A DNA stretch of 27,045 bases from UASB124 sp964446935. Its GTDB lineage: Bacteria; Babelota; Babeliae; Babelales; RVW-14. A program made the position numbers and the translations under genes. How positions within the stretch are numbered: position 1 is the stretch's first letter; each line of letters opens with the position of its first letter. Location: NCBI GenBank assembly GCA_964446935.1, contig CAYUQI010000016.1:1-27045 (forward strand), read 5' to 3'. Under the pieces are notes generated by a model that saw only the letters and a program-made list of their open reading frames with translations, was not told where the DNA came from and made no database searches. Shown here in pieces: positions 7,502 to 15,670 of this stretch.

Positions 7502-8341
7502 ATGAACAATATTTATGGTAACAATCGTTGTTGCAGCTTATGTCGACAAGTTTATATAACATTTGTTTCGGTATGTGTATCCGCAATGCTTTTTGCGGTA
7601 TCGAGCTATGCCGCTGAACCAAAATATGATGATTTGAGTATCAAAGAGAGGTCCCTTGAACTGTTTGATGGAAAGCCTGGGTTTGATAATCTTTGGAACT
7701 ATCATGATGATGCGCATATGTTTGAATTAGCGTCTGGCATTGCGGTCAATGAAACAAGCCCTGTTGTTGGGTTTCATTTGCAGATGAATATTGTGAATAA
7801 AAAGAATGCAACCGTGTGCATTGATGGAGTAGGGAAAACGCTGAAAGATACGGAGTTAGATCTTATCACTAATGATTATGCGATTGAATGTAAGTCTGGG
7901 GTGGTATCAAAAAAGACTATTAAACAGCTAGAAAAGGAGCACACCTTTTTACAGTGGTGCAAAGTATTGTGGGAAGAGATTAGGACTGAACAAGTGACTA
8001 TCGAATGTATTAAGGGAAGCAAGAGGCCTATATTTGTTGTATGTGGACCATCGACGTACAACAATAAATTTCGCGTTGTTTGTTCTTGGATTGATAACTC
8101 ATGTGAAACATCTGTAGTAAAGTTTATTAACATTATAAAAAGGTTAGCGCATGTCAAATTGTTAGCATTTTTTGCAAAAGAGGTTTCGCAGCCATTCAAG
8201 GATCGAATGCACAATATTGTTTGTAAGATTGCTGATAACATCTCATATGAAGATGGATATGATATGAAAAAAGTGCTTGCACCTCTTATCCCAGATCAGG
8301 TGAGTGATCTTGCCTGTGGCATGCAGTGGCTAAGTTTGTGA
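7502..8341 (+). CDS. Exported protein with PD-(D/E)XK nuclease-like motif
   Basis: This 279-residue protein begins with a long signal peptide (helix ~18-36, cleavage after SSYA or AA). A restriction-endonuclease-like core is visible: an acidic helix around E75 (MFELASG), then ELDLITNDYAIECKSG (118-133), giving D120 and E129-x-K131 in the spacing of D...ExK active sites. The ECKSG form is common in toxin-type and phage/plasmid nucleases of this fold. Several cysteines (e.g. 106, 153, 169, 181) could form disulfides after export. A strong GAGGAGGG site (7488-7495) sets the start. The exact family is not recognised; nuclease activity is inference. Confidence 0.55.
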   Translation: MNNIYGNNRCCSLCRQVYITFVSVCVSAMLFAVSSYAAEPKYDDLSIKERSLELFDGKPGFDNLWNYHDDAHMFELASGIAVNETSPVVGFHLQMNIVNKKNATVCIDGVGKTLKDTELDLITNDYAIECKSGVVSKKTIKQLEKEHTFLQWCKVLWEEIRTEQVTIECIKGSKRPIFVVCGPSTYNNKFRVVCSWIDNSCETSVVKFINIIKRLAHVKLLAFFAKEVSQPFKDRMHNIVCKIADNISYEDGYDMKKVLAPLIPDQVSDLACGMQWLSL

Positions 8342-8356
8342 TCAAAACAAACTTAG
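8330..8356. terminator. Inverted repeat spanning two convergent stop codons, weak terminator
   Basis: CTAAGTTTG (8330-8338) and CAAACTTAG (8348-8356) are perfect 9-bp arms with a 9-base loop holding the stops of both convergent genes. No U-tract follows on either strand, so termination strength is doubtful. Confidence 0.4.
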
Positions 8357-10708
8357 TGTTTGATCCTTATCAACTTCTGATGCTTGCATGATGGTTGATT
8401 GCGCAGATGCCTTTGATGAATTCTTTGATTCGTCGTCTTTTTCCTGTGCAACCTTGAACTCTTTGTTTTCTTGCAAATGTTGTTGACGATACTGTTCAAA
8501 GCCAAGCTCAACAATTTTATCAATCAAATCCATTGGCTTGATGCCAACTTCTGCTGCTTGGTGGAACAGACAGGTAGCGGGGGTGAGTGCTGGCAATGTG
8601 TTGAATTCCAAGATAACAACGCGTTCTTTACCCGTTGGGCTTTGCGTTGCATCTTGATAGAAGCAGTCAATGCGACTGTAGCCAACACAACCAACAACAG
8701 CGAAAGCATCAGCCATTGTTTTTTGAACAAGTTGTAAGACATTAGCAGGTAGTGGAGCGGGAGTTTGATTTTCACCAGCTCCTGGTAAAAACTTTTCTTC
8801 AATGGATAAAATACCGCCCTTGGCAACCGCCATACTTGGGGGGAAGGCAATCGGTTTATCATTGCCAACGACACCGACGGTGAGTTCTATACCACAAATA
8901 AGTTCTTCAAGCATAGCAGCCTGTTTGTCGCTGGCAAAGAATGTATCAAGTATTGATGAGAGATCGGGCAGCGTTTTTGCTTTACTGACCATCATGCTGC
9001 AACCATCGTCATGAGGTTTGACAATCAATGGTGGTGTAAGATTTGCTTGTGTTAAAACCTTGCCCAAATATGCTTCTTTTTCGTTAGTAGTAAGAACCTG
9101 CCATTCTTGTTTGCATACCAGCGTGCTGATTGGTACAGCAAAGCCTTGTGTTCGTAAAAAATTATTAGTTTTGAACTTGTCCATGCAAAGAGCGCTTGCC
9201 AAGACCCCTGGTCCGTTGTAGGCAAGATCTAACATTTCAAGGGTACCTTGTACAGAGCCATTCTCGCCCTTGCCTCCATGAAGTCCAAGAAATGCAAAGT
9301 CACACAATGACGGAAGGTCTGCCCATCCGATTTGCATTTCTGGAGTCACCAATTGTGCAATGGAACGGGTTGCGTTTTTAATAAGAAGTTTTTGAGAAAT
9401 TTTAAAGAGTTCCATGTTGTCATTAACAAAAACAGGAACAACTTCGTATTTATGCGGTGAAAGCTTATAACACACATTTCGACCAGACTCGAGTGATATT
9501 TCCCGTTCATTTGAATCCCCGCCCAAAAGAACAGCTATGCGTATTTTTTGTTGGGGGGCTACTTGCATGGTTGTCTCCTTGTTCTGGGTGGTGTCTTGTG
9601 AAAAGATACCGTATGAATGCAATTCGTTTTCAATTAAAAAGTTAATGAGATCGGTGTGACTCATGCCAACTTCAGCGGCTTGGTGGAAGAGGAAGGTTGA
9701 TGGTGACATGCCGGTAAGGGTGTTTGGATCAATAATGACCGCGCGTCCGTCTTTGGTTAAGAATCCATCAATGCGTGAAATGGTTGAAAAGTGTAAGAGC
9801 CGTGTTGTGGCAAGACAGGCTTGTGCAATTTTGTCTTGATCTTCTGATGAACAACGTGCCGGAGTAATCTTAAGTGCTTTGCCAGGCATGTATTTTTGTT
9901 CATAATCAAACAGATTGGTTCCTTGCTCAATAACAACTTCGGTAATAGGAAACGTAAACCACTCGCGGTGTATGACGCCATCAATGTTTCGCACTTTTTC
10001 CAATGAAACACAAACAAATTCCATGCCCTCAAGCTTTTCTTCAACAAGCACAGCTTGCTTCCTGCGGGTATCAACAGTGCTTGCTTTGACGATTGCCGGT
10101 AACAGTTCGTCAAGGGTATGAATAACCGAGATGCCGAGGCTTGATCCTTCGTGTACTGGCTTGACGATAACAGGAAATATAAGGTTGTGTTTTTTGAGAA
10201 GGTCATCAAGGGGTTCTTGTTTGATGGTTTCTACTTCATTGGCTGTAAGGTGAAAACCGCGTGCAACGTCAATGCCGTTACCAGCCATAACTGCTTTTTG
10301 TACAATCTTGTCCATGCCCAATGCGCTGCCAAGTACTTTGGTACCCAAGTATGGAATTTTAAGAACCTCAAGCATTCCCTGAATGGTTCCATCTTCGGCA
10401 TATCGTCCATGGACTGCTAAGTACACGAAATCAACTGTTTTTTTGAGGGTGTCCCAAGTGATTTTTTTGGCTTCGTGGTTAAGACGGTGGGCAAAGTCTG
10501 CTATTTTCCCTCGATGCAGGAAATGATTGGGCAACACATACAGCGTGCCTGCCTCTGTTTGAAAAAGAGGGATGATGATATACCGTTGGGTATCAAGGTG
10601 GTCACAAATAGTTCGCCCTGAATTGAACGATACTTCGCGTTCAATAGAGCGTCCACCCATAAAAACACCTATACGAAGTTTGGTTGGTTGTGCGATATCG
10701 GTAGGCAC
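8342..10708 (-). CDS. Tandem D-alanine--D-alanine ligase fusion
   Basis: Two full ATP-grasp Ddl modules lie in one 788-residue chain: module 1 ~10-363, linker 364-387, module 2 ~388-743, charged tail 744-788. Ddl makes the D-Ala-D-Ala end of the peptidoglycan stem. Module 1 has E23 (SIEREVS), HGRYAEDGTIQG, KPVHEGSS (S189), EQKY273, RID314 and IIDPN (D327 for the usual Glu). Module 2 has E401, HGGKGENGS, KPHDDGCS (C570 for the catalytic-loop Ser), EEKF640 (Phe for the usual Tyr), RID681 and ILEFN (E701, N703). Each half therefore departs at different sites. The start is GTG with AAGGA upstream, three bases after the rpe stop. Both halves share FHQAAEVG. Confidence 0.88.
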   Translation of the reverse strand: MPTDIAQPTKLRIGVFMGGRSIEREVSFNSGRTICDHLDTQRYIIIPLFQTEAGTLYVLPNHFLHRGKIADFAHRLNHEAKKITWDTLKKTVDFVYLAVHGRYAEDGTIQGMLEVLKIPYLGTKVLGSALGMDKIVQKAVMAGNGIDVARGFHLTANEVETIKQEPLDDLLKKHNLIFPVIVKPVHEGSSLGISVIHTLDELLPAIVKASTVDTRRKQAVLVEEKLEGMEFVCVSLEKVRNIDGVIHREWFTFPITEVVIEQGTNLFDYEQKYMPGKALKITPARCSSEDQDKIAQACLATTRLLHFSTISRIDGFLTKDGRAVIIDPNTLTGMSPSTFLFHQAAEVGMSHTDLINFLIENELHSYGIFSQDTTQNKETTMQVAPQQKIRIAVLLGGDSNEREISLESGRNVCYKLSPHKYEVVPVFVNDNMELFKISQKLLIKNATRSIAQLVTPEMQIGWADLPSLCDFAFLGLHGGKGENGSVQGTLEMLDLAYNGPGVLASALCMDKFKTNNFLRTQGFAVPISTLVCKQEWQVLTTNEKEAYLGKVLTQANLTPPLIVKPHDDGCSMMVSKAKTLPDLSSILDTFFASDKQAAMLEELICGIELTVGVVGNDKPIAFPPSMAVAKGGILSIEEKFLPGAGENQTPAPLPANVLQLVQKTMADAFAVVGCVGYSRIDCFYQDATQSPTGKERVVILEFNTLPALTPATCLFHQAAEVGIKPMDLIDKIVELGFEQYRQQHLQENKEFKVAQEKDDESKNSSKASAQSTIMQASEVDKDQTLSLF

Positions 10709-10711
10709 GGC

Positions 10712-11371
10712 TTATCCTTGGATTAATTCATATAGTTTTCTTAATGCTTGAATCGGATCGGGTTTACTAAAAAGAGCCGATGCAGCAGCTGCAATATCAA
10801 CATTATGGTTAGCAATATCCTTGATGGTGCGTTCATTTATACCACCATCCATTGCAATTGAAAAGCGATATTTATGTACTATTCGCAAGCCATCAAGGCG
10901 TTTGACGGTATTGAGCGCATGGGGAATAAACGCTTGCCCTGAAAAACCTGGTTCTACCGACATAACAAGAACAGAATCGATCAAAGGTAAACAATCGGCA
11001 ATCAAATCGACCGAGGTATTGGGATTGAGTGCAATACCGGCCAATATGCCCTTGCTATGAATGTGATCAATAAGTTTTTTTTGGTCACGTTGATTAGGGA
11101 GTGCTTCATAATGGAACACAATAGTGTCTTCATGTTTGAGTTCAAGACGATCAGGCCATGCGAAAGGGTTATCAACCATAAGATGTACATAGAGAGAGAG
11201 GTTGGTTGTCTGCCTGATGGCGTTGATAAAAGAAGGTCCCCACGTAAGATTAGGGACAAAATGATCATCCATGACGTCAAGATGATACCCTTTGCAATGC
11301 GGATCTAAGAGTTTGATGGTTGCCTTGAGGTCAAGGAGGTCTGATGATATGAGAGAAGGATGTATGTGCAT
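10712..11371 (-). CDS. rpe: Ribulose-phosphate 3-epimerase
   Basis: Rpe interconverts ribulose-5-P and xylulose-5-P in the pentose phosphate pathway. The 219-residue TIM barrel has the metal ligands H30 and D32 in YHLDVMDDHFVPN, H63 in YVHLMVDNP, and D175 in AMDGGINE, with the phosphate-binding VEPGFSGQ (139-146). The last phosphate loop, usually VAGSAIF, reads AAAASALF here, a Gly-to-Ala change near the phosphate site. It is 12 bases downstream of psd and three bases upstream of the ligase fusion, so it belongs to a psd-rpe-ddl transcript. The ribosome site (GAAG) is weak. Confidence 0.93.
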   Translation of the reverse strand: MHIHPSLISSDLLDLKATIKLLDPHCKGYHLDVMDDHFVPNLTWGPSFINAIRQTTNLSLYVHLMVDNPFAWPDRLELKHEDTIVFHYEALPNQRDQKKLIDHIHSKGILAGIALNPNTSVDLIADCLPLIDSVLVMSVEPGFSGQAFIPHALNTVKRLDGLRIVHKYRFSIAMDGGINERTIKDIANHNVDIAAAASALFSKPDPIQALRKLYELIQG

Positions 11372-11383
11372 AATATTCTACTT

Positions 11384-12313
11384 CTATTTTTGTTCCAACG
11401 TACCAATAACTTCCCCCATTTTTACCTCAGTTTCAAATCCCTGTAAAGAATGTTGTAGAAATAATGGGTTTGTTTTGAGCATGCCCTGTTTGCACAAAAG
11501 AACTATTGTTGAGCCACCAAAGGCAAAGTATCCAGCGGTATCGCCTTTTTTACAGAGAGCATGTGGGGTATAGGTTTCAACAATCTTACCAACAATCATG
11601 GCTCCGACCAGGATCATAGCAATAAGGTTTTGGGCGGATGTTTGGAGCAAGATGACATGTCGTTCATTCTCAATTAATGGCTGTACTCCCGACTTAAAGG
11701 CAATTGGATTGACCGATTCCAAGGATCCGGTGATGTTTGATGCTGGTGATGGCGTGCACTCAATGGGAAAATGAAAGTGGTGGTAGTCATAGGGAGCCAA
11801 CCGGAACATGAGCAATGTGCCTTTATCGAAATATTCTGCCATTGTGGCATTGCCAACAAAGCGTTCAAGATTGAAGGGTTGTTGTTTAACATAAAATATC
11901 GAATCAGGTGTCAATGTTGGAATGGCATATATTTTGCTATCTGCTGGTGCGGCGAGATTGTTTGGTGATGGATCGATAACGCGTTTGCCCGGCTTAAGCT
12001 TTCGGATGAAGAAATCATTAAATGAGGAAAATCCTTTTTTAGGCACTTCAAAATCATCCATGACAATATGATATTTATCGATGAACGGCTTGATGAGTTT
12101 AATACTTCGCGGGCTGTTATAGTGGCGAGCTACCAGGTTTGCAAACCATCGGTGACGCATACAGTGTCGCCGGAAAAACTTGCCAAGCGGATTTTTATAT
12201 AAAAACCAAAGCGATCGTTGCGATTCATTTGGCTCTTGAACAAGCTCGGTTTTTTTATAGAAGTAAATATTTTTTGGGTCGTTGAGAGGTGTTTGATTCA
12301 TAGGATTTATCAT
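11384..12313 (-). CDS. psd: Phosphatidylserine decarboxylase proenzyme
   Basis: Psd converts phosphatidylserine to phosphatidylethanolamine at the membrane using a self-made pyruvoyl group. The autocleavage site is FGGSTIVLL: GGST, as in class II Psd enzymes, rather than LGST. Ser268 would become the pyruvoyl group, leaving a 42-residue alpha chain. The triad partners are visible as Asp in APADSKI and His in YDYHHFHFP. The N-terminal part (KNIYFYKKTELVQE and LWFLYKNPLGKF) fits the longer Psd subfamily. Start choice is uncertain: ATGs at 12313 and 12301 both agree with the family and neither has a clear Shine-Dalgarno; upstream codons back to 12421 overlap the previous gene. Confidence 0.9.
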   Translation of the reverse strand: MINPMNQTPLNDPKNIYFYKKTELVQEPNESQRSLWFLYKNPLGKFFRRHCMRHRWFANLVARHYNSPRSIKLIKPFIDKYHIVMDDFEVPKKGFSSFNDFFIRKLKPGKRVIDPSPNNLAAPADSKIYAIPTLTPDSIFYVKQQPFNLERFVGNATMAEYFDKGTLLMFRLAPYDYHHFHFPIECTPSPASNITGSLESVNPIAFKSGVQPLIENERHVILLQTSAQNLIAMILVGAMIVGKIVETYTPHALCKKGDTAGYFAFGGSTIVLLCKQGMLKTNPLFLQHSLQGFETEVKMGEVIGTLEQK

Positions 12314-12350
12314 ATGGTTACAAGGGGGTTGAGGAAGGGGAAACATATTA

Positions 12351-13094
12351 TTAATTACTTTGGTTAATGTGGTTTGTTTCTTCTTGGGTGTTAACGCTTG
12401 GTTGCTGTTCAGACAAACCACTTATGTATGAGGTGATCTGCTCCTTGATAGCCAGCATCAACTCTGGAATATGTTCATTGATGTAGGTACCAACGAGGGT
12501 GAATAATTCACTAAGATATTGTTGGGCGGTTTGTTGAGAGGACAGCAAAAGGTTAATAGCTGAAAGTTTCTTTTCTGTAGAATCTAGACCATTGATAAGG
12601 GCAAGCGTTGGGGGGAGTTGGCTTTGGTCTTTAAGTGGCGTTGCTTTTAGTTCTGTAATCAGAAGATCGGTGAGGTATGCTAACTTAGTTGGCAATGGCT
12701 CAGGTGTTGGTTGTGGCTGAACGTTGTTTGATGGTTGTTGTGTATTGGGCTGTGGGGCAACAACAATGATTTGTGTCGTTTGACTATTTTGTGGGGTACT
12801 CAGTTGTGCGGCGGTGTTAAAAACGGTACCAAGAATATTGAGGATGCCTTGTTGCTTTTCTTTTTGATTGTTTGCAACAACAACAGTGCCAAGATTGTTG
12901 CATGATTGCGCAAGCCCTTGGAGTAAAATGGGTACAGCTGTGTGCTTTTTGCGTGTTTGAACCTGGTTTTCTGGCGGGGTATCATTGGAGATTGTTACTA
13001 TTTTAACATTAGGTCCAAAATAAACGCTGCTGCCGTACAGGGTGCTGACGAGTATACCCGCCATTGATAGCATTGTACGTAGTGGTGCTTTCAT
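12351..13094 (-). CDS. Secreted Pro/Gln-rich hypothetical protein
   Basis: The start at 13094 has AAAGGAG (13099-13105) five bases upstream; a longer frame to 13142 lacks a site. The 247-residue product has a signal peptide (MKAPLRTMLSMAGILVSTLYG), then a domain ending around NILGTVFNTAAQLS, a Pro/Gln/Asn-rich linker (~105-135), and an amphipathic helical C-terminal half with LALINGLDSTEKKLSAINLL. No family is recognised. It is the first gene before psd-rpe-ddl, 37 bases from the preferred psd start. It may be cotranscribed with cell-envelope genes, which suggests an envelope role without proving it. Confidence 0.7.
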   Translation of the reverse strand: MKAPLRTMLSMAGILVSTLYGSSVYFGPNVKIVTISNDTPPENQVQTRKKHTAVPILLQGLAQSCNNLGTVVVANNQKEKQQGILNILGTVFNTAAQLSTPQNSQTTQIIVVAPQPNTQQPSNNVQPQPTPEPLPTKLAYLTDLLITELKATPLKDQSQLPPTLALINGLDSTEKKLSAINLLLSSQQTAQQYLSELFTLVGTYINEHIPELMLAIKEQITSYISGLSEQQPSVNTQEETNHINQSN

Positions 13095-13132
13095 ATGGTC
13101 TCCTTTTTGACGAATGATTATTCTTTTTATTA

Positions 13133-13173
13133 ATCCTAACACCGGTCAGAAAATTGACAATATTTTCTGGACC
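13133..13173 (-). promoter_or_regulatory. Promoter with overlapping inverted repeat, secreted protein/psd operon
   Basis: On the minus strand TTGTCA (13160-13155) and TAGGAT (13138-13133) are spaced by 16 bases, about 40 bases from the ATG at 13094. The -35 lies inside an inverted repeat: GGTCAGAAAAT (13144-13154) against ATTTTCTGGACC (13162-13173), pairing with one bulged base. This could be an operator. Confidence 0.4.
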
Positions 13174-13244
13174 CCCCAGGTCAAACAACGGTAGACTTTG
13201 GGGTGTTTAATGTTGAACTTAACGCTTTCAAGCGAGGGGATTTT

Positions 13245-13862
13245 ATGAAAAAGATGATTGTGGGAGTATTCTTTGGGGTAGGATTAATGACGCATGTTCT
13301 TCATTCAATGGAAAATAAACAGGTGGCTCTTAATCAGTTCATTGAATATTATGCAAACATCACCACTCGACTCTTTAAACAAGCTCCGAAGCATATTGAT
13401 CATATGGCACCAGGGTTGTGTGCAACATTAGTATTGAAAGATTGGAATGATTGTCAGATTTGTGAAATTTTAAACAATAATATTATACCGCAGTATGAAA
13501 ATTGTGGGTGGCTTATTGATACTTTTGATAATGGTTCATTAGGTTCACAACATGGCATTCGCGTGTGGTATTCCCATAAAGAATCTTTGTATTCATATGA
13601 AAAACTTAAAGAAGCGTATACAAAAATTATTTTTTGCTTGAAACATTCTTGGGAAGGCGTCGGTGAATCAAAAAAGCCAGGGTATTATCTTATGAGAAAA
13701 GAAAAATCTTTGTCGTTATATAAAGAACAATCGTTGATTGAATTAATGATTAAAAAACTTGGCTGGAAAGATACCGTCATTGGTGGGGATGATGAGACAA
13801 CGTTTTGTTTATGGATGAAAAAGGATGTTGCGAGCGAACTTTTTAGGGTTTTCTTTCGGTGA
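13245..13862 (+). CDS. Secreted hypothetical protein
   Basis: The ATG at 13245 follows GAGGGGA (13234-13240) and opens a signal peptide (MKKMIVGVFFGVGLMTHVLHS). A frame extended to 13203 adds residues that would bury the signal. The mature protein of about 184 residues has two cysteines close together in DWNDCQICEIL and others in ENCGWL, IIFCLKH and TTFCLWMKK. Tryptophans and hydrophobic strands suggest a small folded alpha/beta domain. No motif for a known enzyme is seen. It ends eight bases before the convergent AlaX gene. I do not recognise the family. Confidence 0.7.
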   Translation: MKKMIVGVFFGVGLMTHVLHSMENKQVALNQFIEYYANITTRLFKQAPKHIDHMAPGLCATLVLKDWNDCQICEILNNNIIPQYENCGWLIDTFDNGSLGSQHGIRVWYSHKESLYSYEKLKEAYTKIIFCLKHSWEGVGESKKPGYYLMRKEKSLSLYKEQSLIELMIKKLGWKDTVIGGDDETTFCLWMKKDVASELFRVFFR

Positions 13863-13870
13863 TGACCTTG

Positions 13871-14581
13871 CTAGCTCACTTCGTAGCAAATTTTTACAGT
13901 TCCCTTTTTTGTTTTTATTTTCCGAATGATTATTTTTCCGATTTCTGCTGAGTTTCTTACATGAGTTCCTCCGCAGCCACATCCTTCAAAACCACTGAAT
14001 GAAACCATGCGAGCGGTTTTACCAAGCGGTATGTTCATGCCGAGTTTGTTTGCTTGTTCGGTTGATAGGTTGGAAACACAGATGTCGATATTTTTAGCAA
14101 CAAGGGACTCAATTGTTTGTTGAATTTTTTTGATAGTTTCTTCACTCGTATCTATTTCTCCTTTGTATTCAACGTAAGGGCCATCAGCAAAATGGTACCC
14201 CTTGGTAACCTGAAGTGGGAACTTTAAAAGAATTACGCCGCAATCAATAAGATGTCCGGCAGAATGAGCTTTTGCATTTTGTATTCTTCGATTTTTATCT
14301 ATTACAAGTTTAACACGTTCTCCATCTGAGAATTGTCCATTCTTAAAATTACCAAAGTGATACACAACCCCATTGGGATCCATTCTAACATCAGTAACAT
14401 TAAAGATTGTTGTAGCTGAGTTAATAGTTCCAATGTCACATGGTTGCCCGCCCCCCTGTGGGTAAAAAATTGTTGTATCTAATTGAATTGCAATGCGGCC
14501 ATCTTCCAACTGTTCGACCTTCTCGATTATTGCATCTGATTCAAAGAGATAGGTGTTTTCAAGGTAGGCTAAGTTAGTCAC
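13871..14581 (-). CDS. Alanyl-tRNA editing protein AlaX
   Basis: AlaX proteins hydrolyse mischarged Ser/Gly-tRNA(Ala) and mirror the editing domain of AlaRS. The 236-residue chain has TIFYPQGGGQPCDIG near residue 40, the zinc motif HSAGH (H106, H110) and CGCGGTH (C203, H207). It has the tRNA/SAD fold and an N-terminal barrel as in type II AlaX. I choose the GTG at 14581: AAAGGA lies six bases upstream, whereas for an ATG at 14587 the same AAAGGA would directly abut the start codon. The gene overlaps the idi stop by eight bases and is the last of a five-gene operon. Confidence 0.9.
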   Translation of the reverse strand: MTNLAYLENTYLFESDAIIEKVEQLEDGRIAIQLDTTIFYPQGGGQPCDIGTINSATTIFNVTDVRMDPNGVVYHFGNFKNGQFSDGERVKLVIDKNRRIQNAKAHSAGHLIDCGVILLKFPLQVTKGYHFADGPYVEYKGEIDTSEETIKKIQQTIESLVAKNIDICVSNLSTEQANKLGMNIPLGKTARMVSFSGFEGCGCGGTHVRNSAEIGKIIIRKIKTKKGTVKICYEVS

Positions 14582-15095
14582 GTACATTCCTTTTATTATA
14601 TTCTTTTAATGCAATTTTGAACCAATAGGTATATTTCTCTGGATGCTTCTTTACATCTTGAACCAATTCATCCATGGCAATCCATGCAAAATCTTCAATT
14701 TCTTCTGGATTCGGTTGTGGCGTCTGATCGTACGTTCCCTCGAACACGTGGTCATATTCGTGTTCAGTAAGATTCCCTTGCGGTATGTGGGCTTTGTAGA
14801 TGAAGCTGAAAACTTTTTTGAGTGGACAGTCAAATCCAAATTCTTCTTTCAATCGCCGATGTACTGCATCCTCAAGTGTTTCACCGGGTCTTGGGTGAGA
14901 GCAACAAGCATTTGTCCACAACCCACCCGAATGGTATTTGCCTGAGGCTCGCTTATGAATAAGCATCTTGCCTAGTGTATTGAAGATAAAAATTGAAAAC
15001 GCGCGGTGTAAAAGCCCTTTTTGATGTGCAGTGAGTTTTTCTTCGTTGCCAACTTCGTGGTCGTGTTCATTAACAAGAATCACACGATCGTTCAT
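14574..15095 (-). CDS. idi: Isopentenyl-diphosphate delta-isomerase, type I
   Basis: Idi interconverts IPP and DMAPP for isoprenoids, including the polyprenyl carrier of wall synthesis. The 173-residue Nudix-fold protein has the metal His ligands H24 and H30, catalytic Cys65 in TNACCSHP (61-68), the Nudix helix GETLEDAVHRRLKEEFGF (71-88) and the catalytic acids in TEHEYDH (E111, E113). All active-site elements are present, so it should work. It sits between the GerMN-like gene (16-base gap) and alaX (8-base overlap). A second, degenerate copy lies two genes upstream. Confidence 0.93.
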   Translation of the reverse strand: MNDRVILVNEHDHEVGNEEKLTAHQKGLLHRAFSIFIFNTLGKMLIHKRASGKYHSGGLWTNACCSHPRPGETLEDAVHRRLKEEFGFDCPLKKVFSFIYKAHIPQGNLTEHEYDHVFEGTYDQTPQPNPEEIEDFAWIAMDELVQDVKKHPEKYTYWFKIALKEYNKRNVRD

Positions 15096-15111
15096 CGTGA
15101 TTCCTTTATGG

Positions 15112-15669
15112 TTAATGGATTAATCGCTCTTGGACGGGAACTGGCTGACTAAAGTCAAGATGATCATCATCCATTGGTTTTTGTTTTACCAAGAAAGTGA
15201 TGGTTTGGATGTGCATTTGTGCGTGAAGTAACGTTTTAAAAAAACCATCTAGAATACGCCATTTATTAATAATTGGTTGTTCTGGATTCAAAAAACTTCG
15301 GTCAAAGGAAACGTATGCTTCATTGCCACTGGAAGAAAGAGCAACTGATTCAAGGGTGACATGTGGTGGAATAAGTCGTTCGTCCTGTAATGTCATGAGC
15401 CATTGTTTGATAATGTGTTGGAGATTGTTGGTTGTATTGTCTTCGTGCCAGATGATGCTTACCTCATCACTATTCCATTTTTCATGGTTCCAATAAAAAA
15501 TTTTAATAGTCTTCTGTTGTGTTGATTGTCCTGTCGTTGGTGCAAGCAATGCATCTGAAAATGGTGTTAAATTCCAATGAATAATAAGCCACCGTTGTTG
15601 CAAGAGGAAAAAAAACACTCCTGCGCAGCTGCACAGGAGGATGATAAAGATATAATTACGAAGTTTCAC
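15112..15669 (-). CDS. Membrane-anchored protein with GerMN-like domain
   Basis: An N-terminal helix (NYIFIILLCSCAGVFFFLLQQ) would anchor the protein with the rest outside the cytoplasm. The C-terminal ~120 residues resemble the GerMN fold: an extended LIPPHVTLESVALSSSGNEA region followed by YVSFDRSFL, a helix with LDGFFKTLLHA, then ITFLVKQKP. Such domains occur in envelope and spore proteins of uncertain role. I prefer the GTG at 15669, one base after the cupin stop; a TTG at 15681 is possible and neither has a clear ribosome site. The family call is tentative. Confidence 0.55.
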   Translation of the reverse strand: MKLRNYIFIILLCSCAGVFFFLLQQRWLIIHWNLTPFSDALLAPTTGQSTQQKTIKIFYWNHEKWNSDEVSIIWHEDNTTNNLQHIIKQWLMTLQDERLIPPHVTLESVALSSSGNEAYVSFDRSFLNPEQPIINKWRILDGFFKTLLHAQMHIQTITFLVKQKPMDDDHLDFSQPVPVQERLIH

Positions 15670-15670
15670 G

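Noticed and set aside
8342..8362. C-terminal QTLSLF of the ligase fusion resembles a beta-clamp-binding motif.
   Set aside because: The residues are produced by the inverted repeat 8330-8356 and a wall enzyme has no reason to bind the clamp.
13223..13234. CGCTT/AAGCG hairpin just before the ribosome site of the 13245 gene.
   Set aside because: Two-base loop is sterically too tight and the stem is only five pairs.
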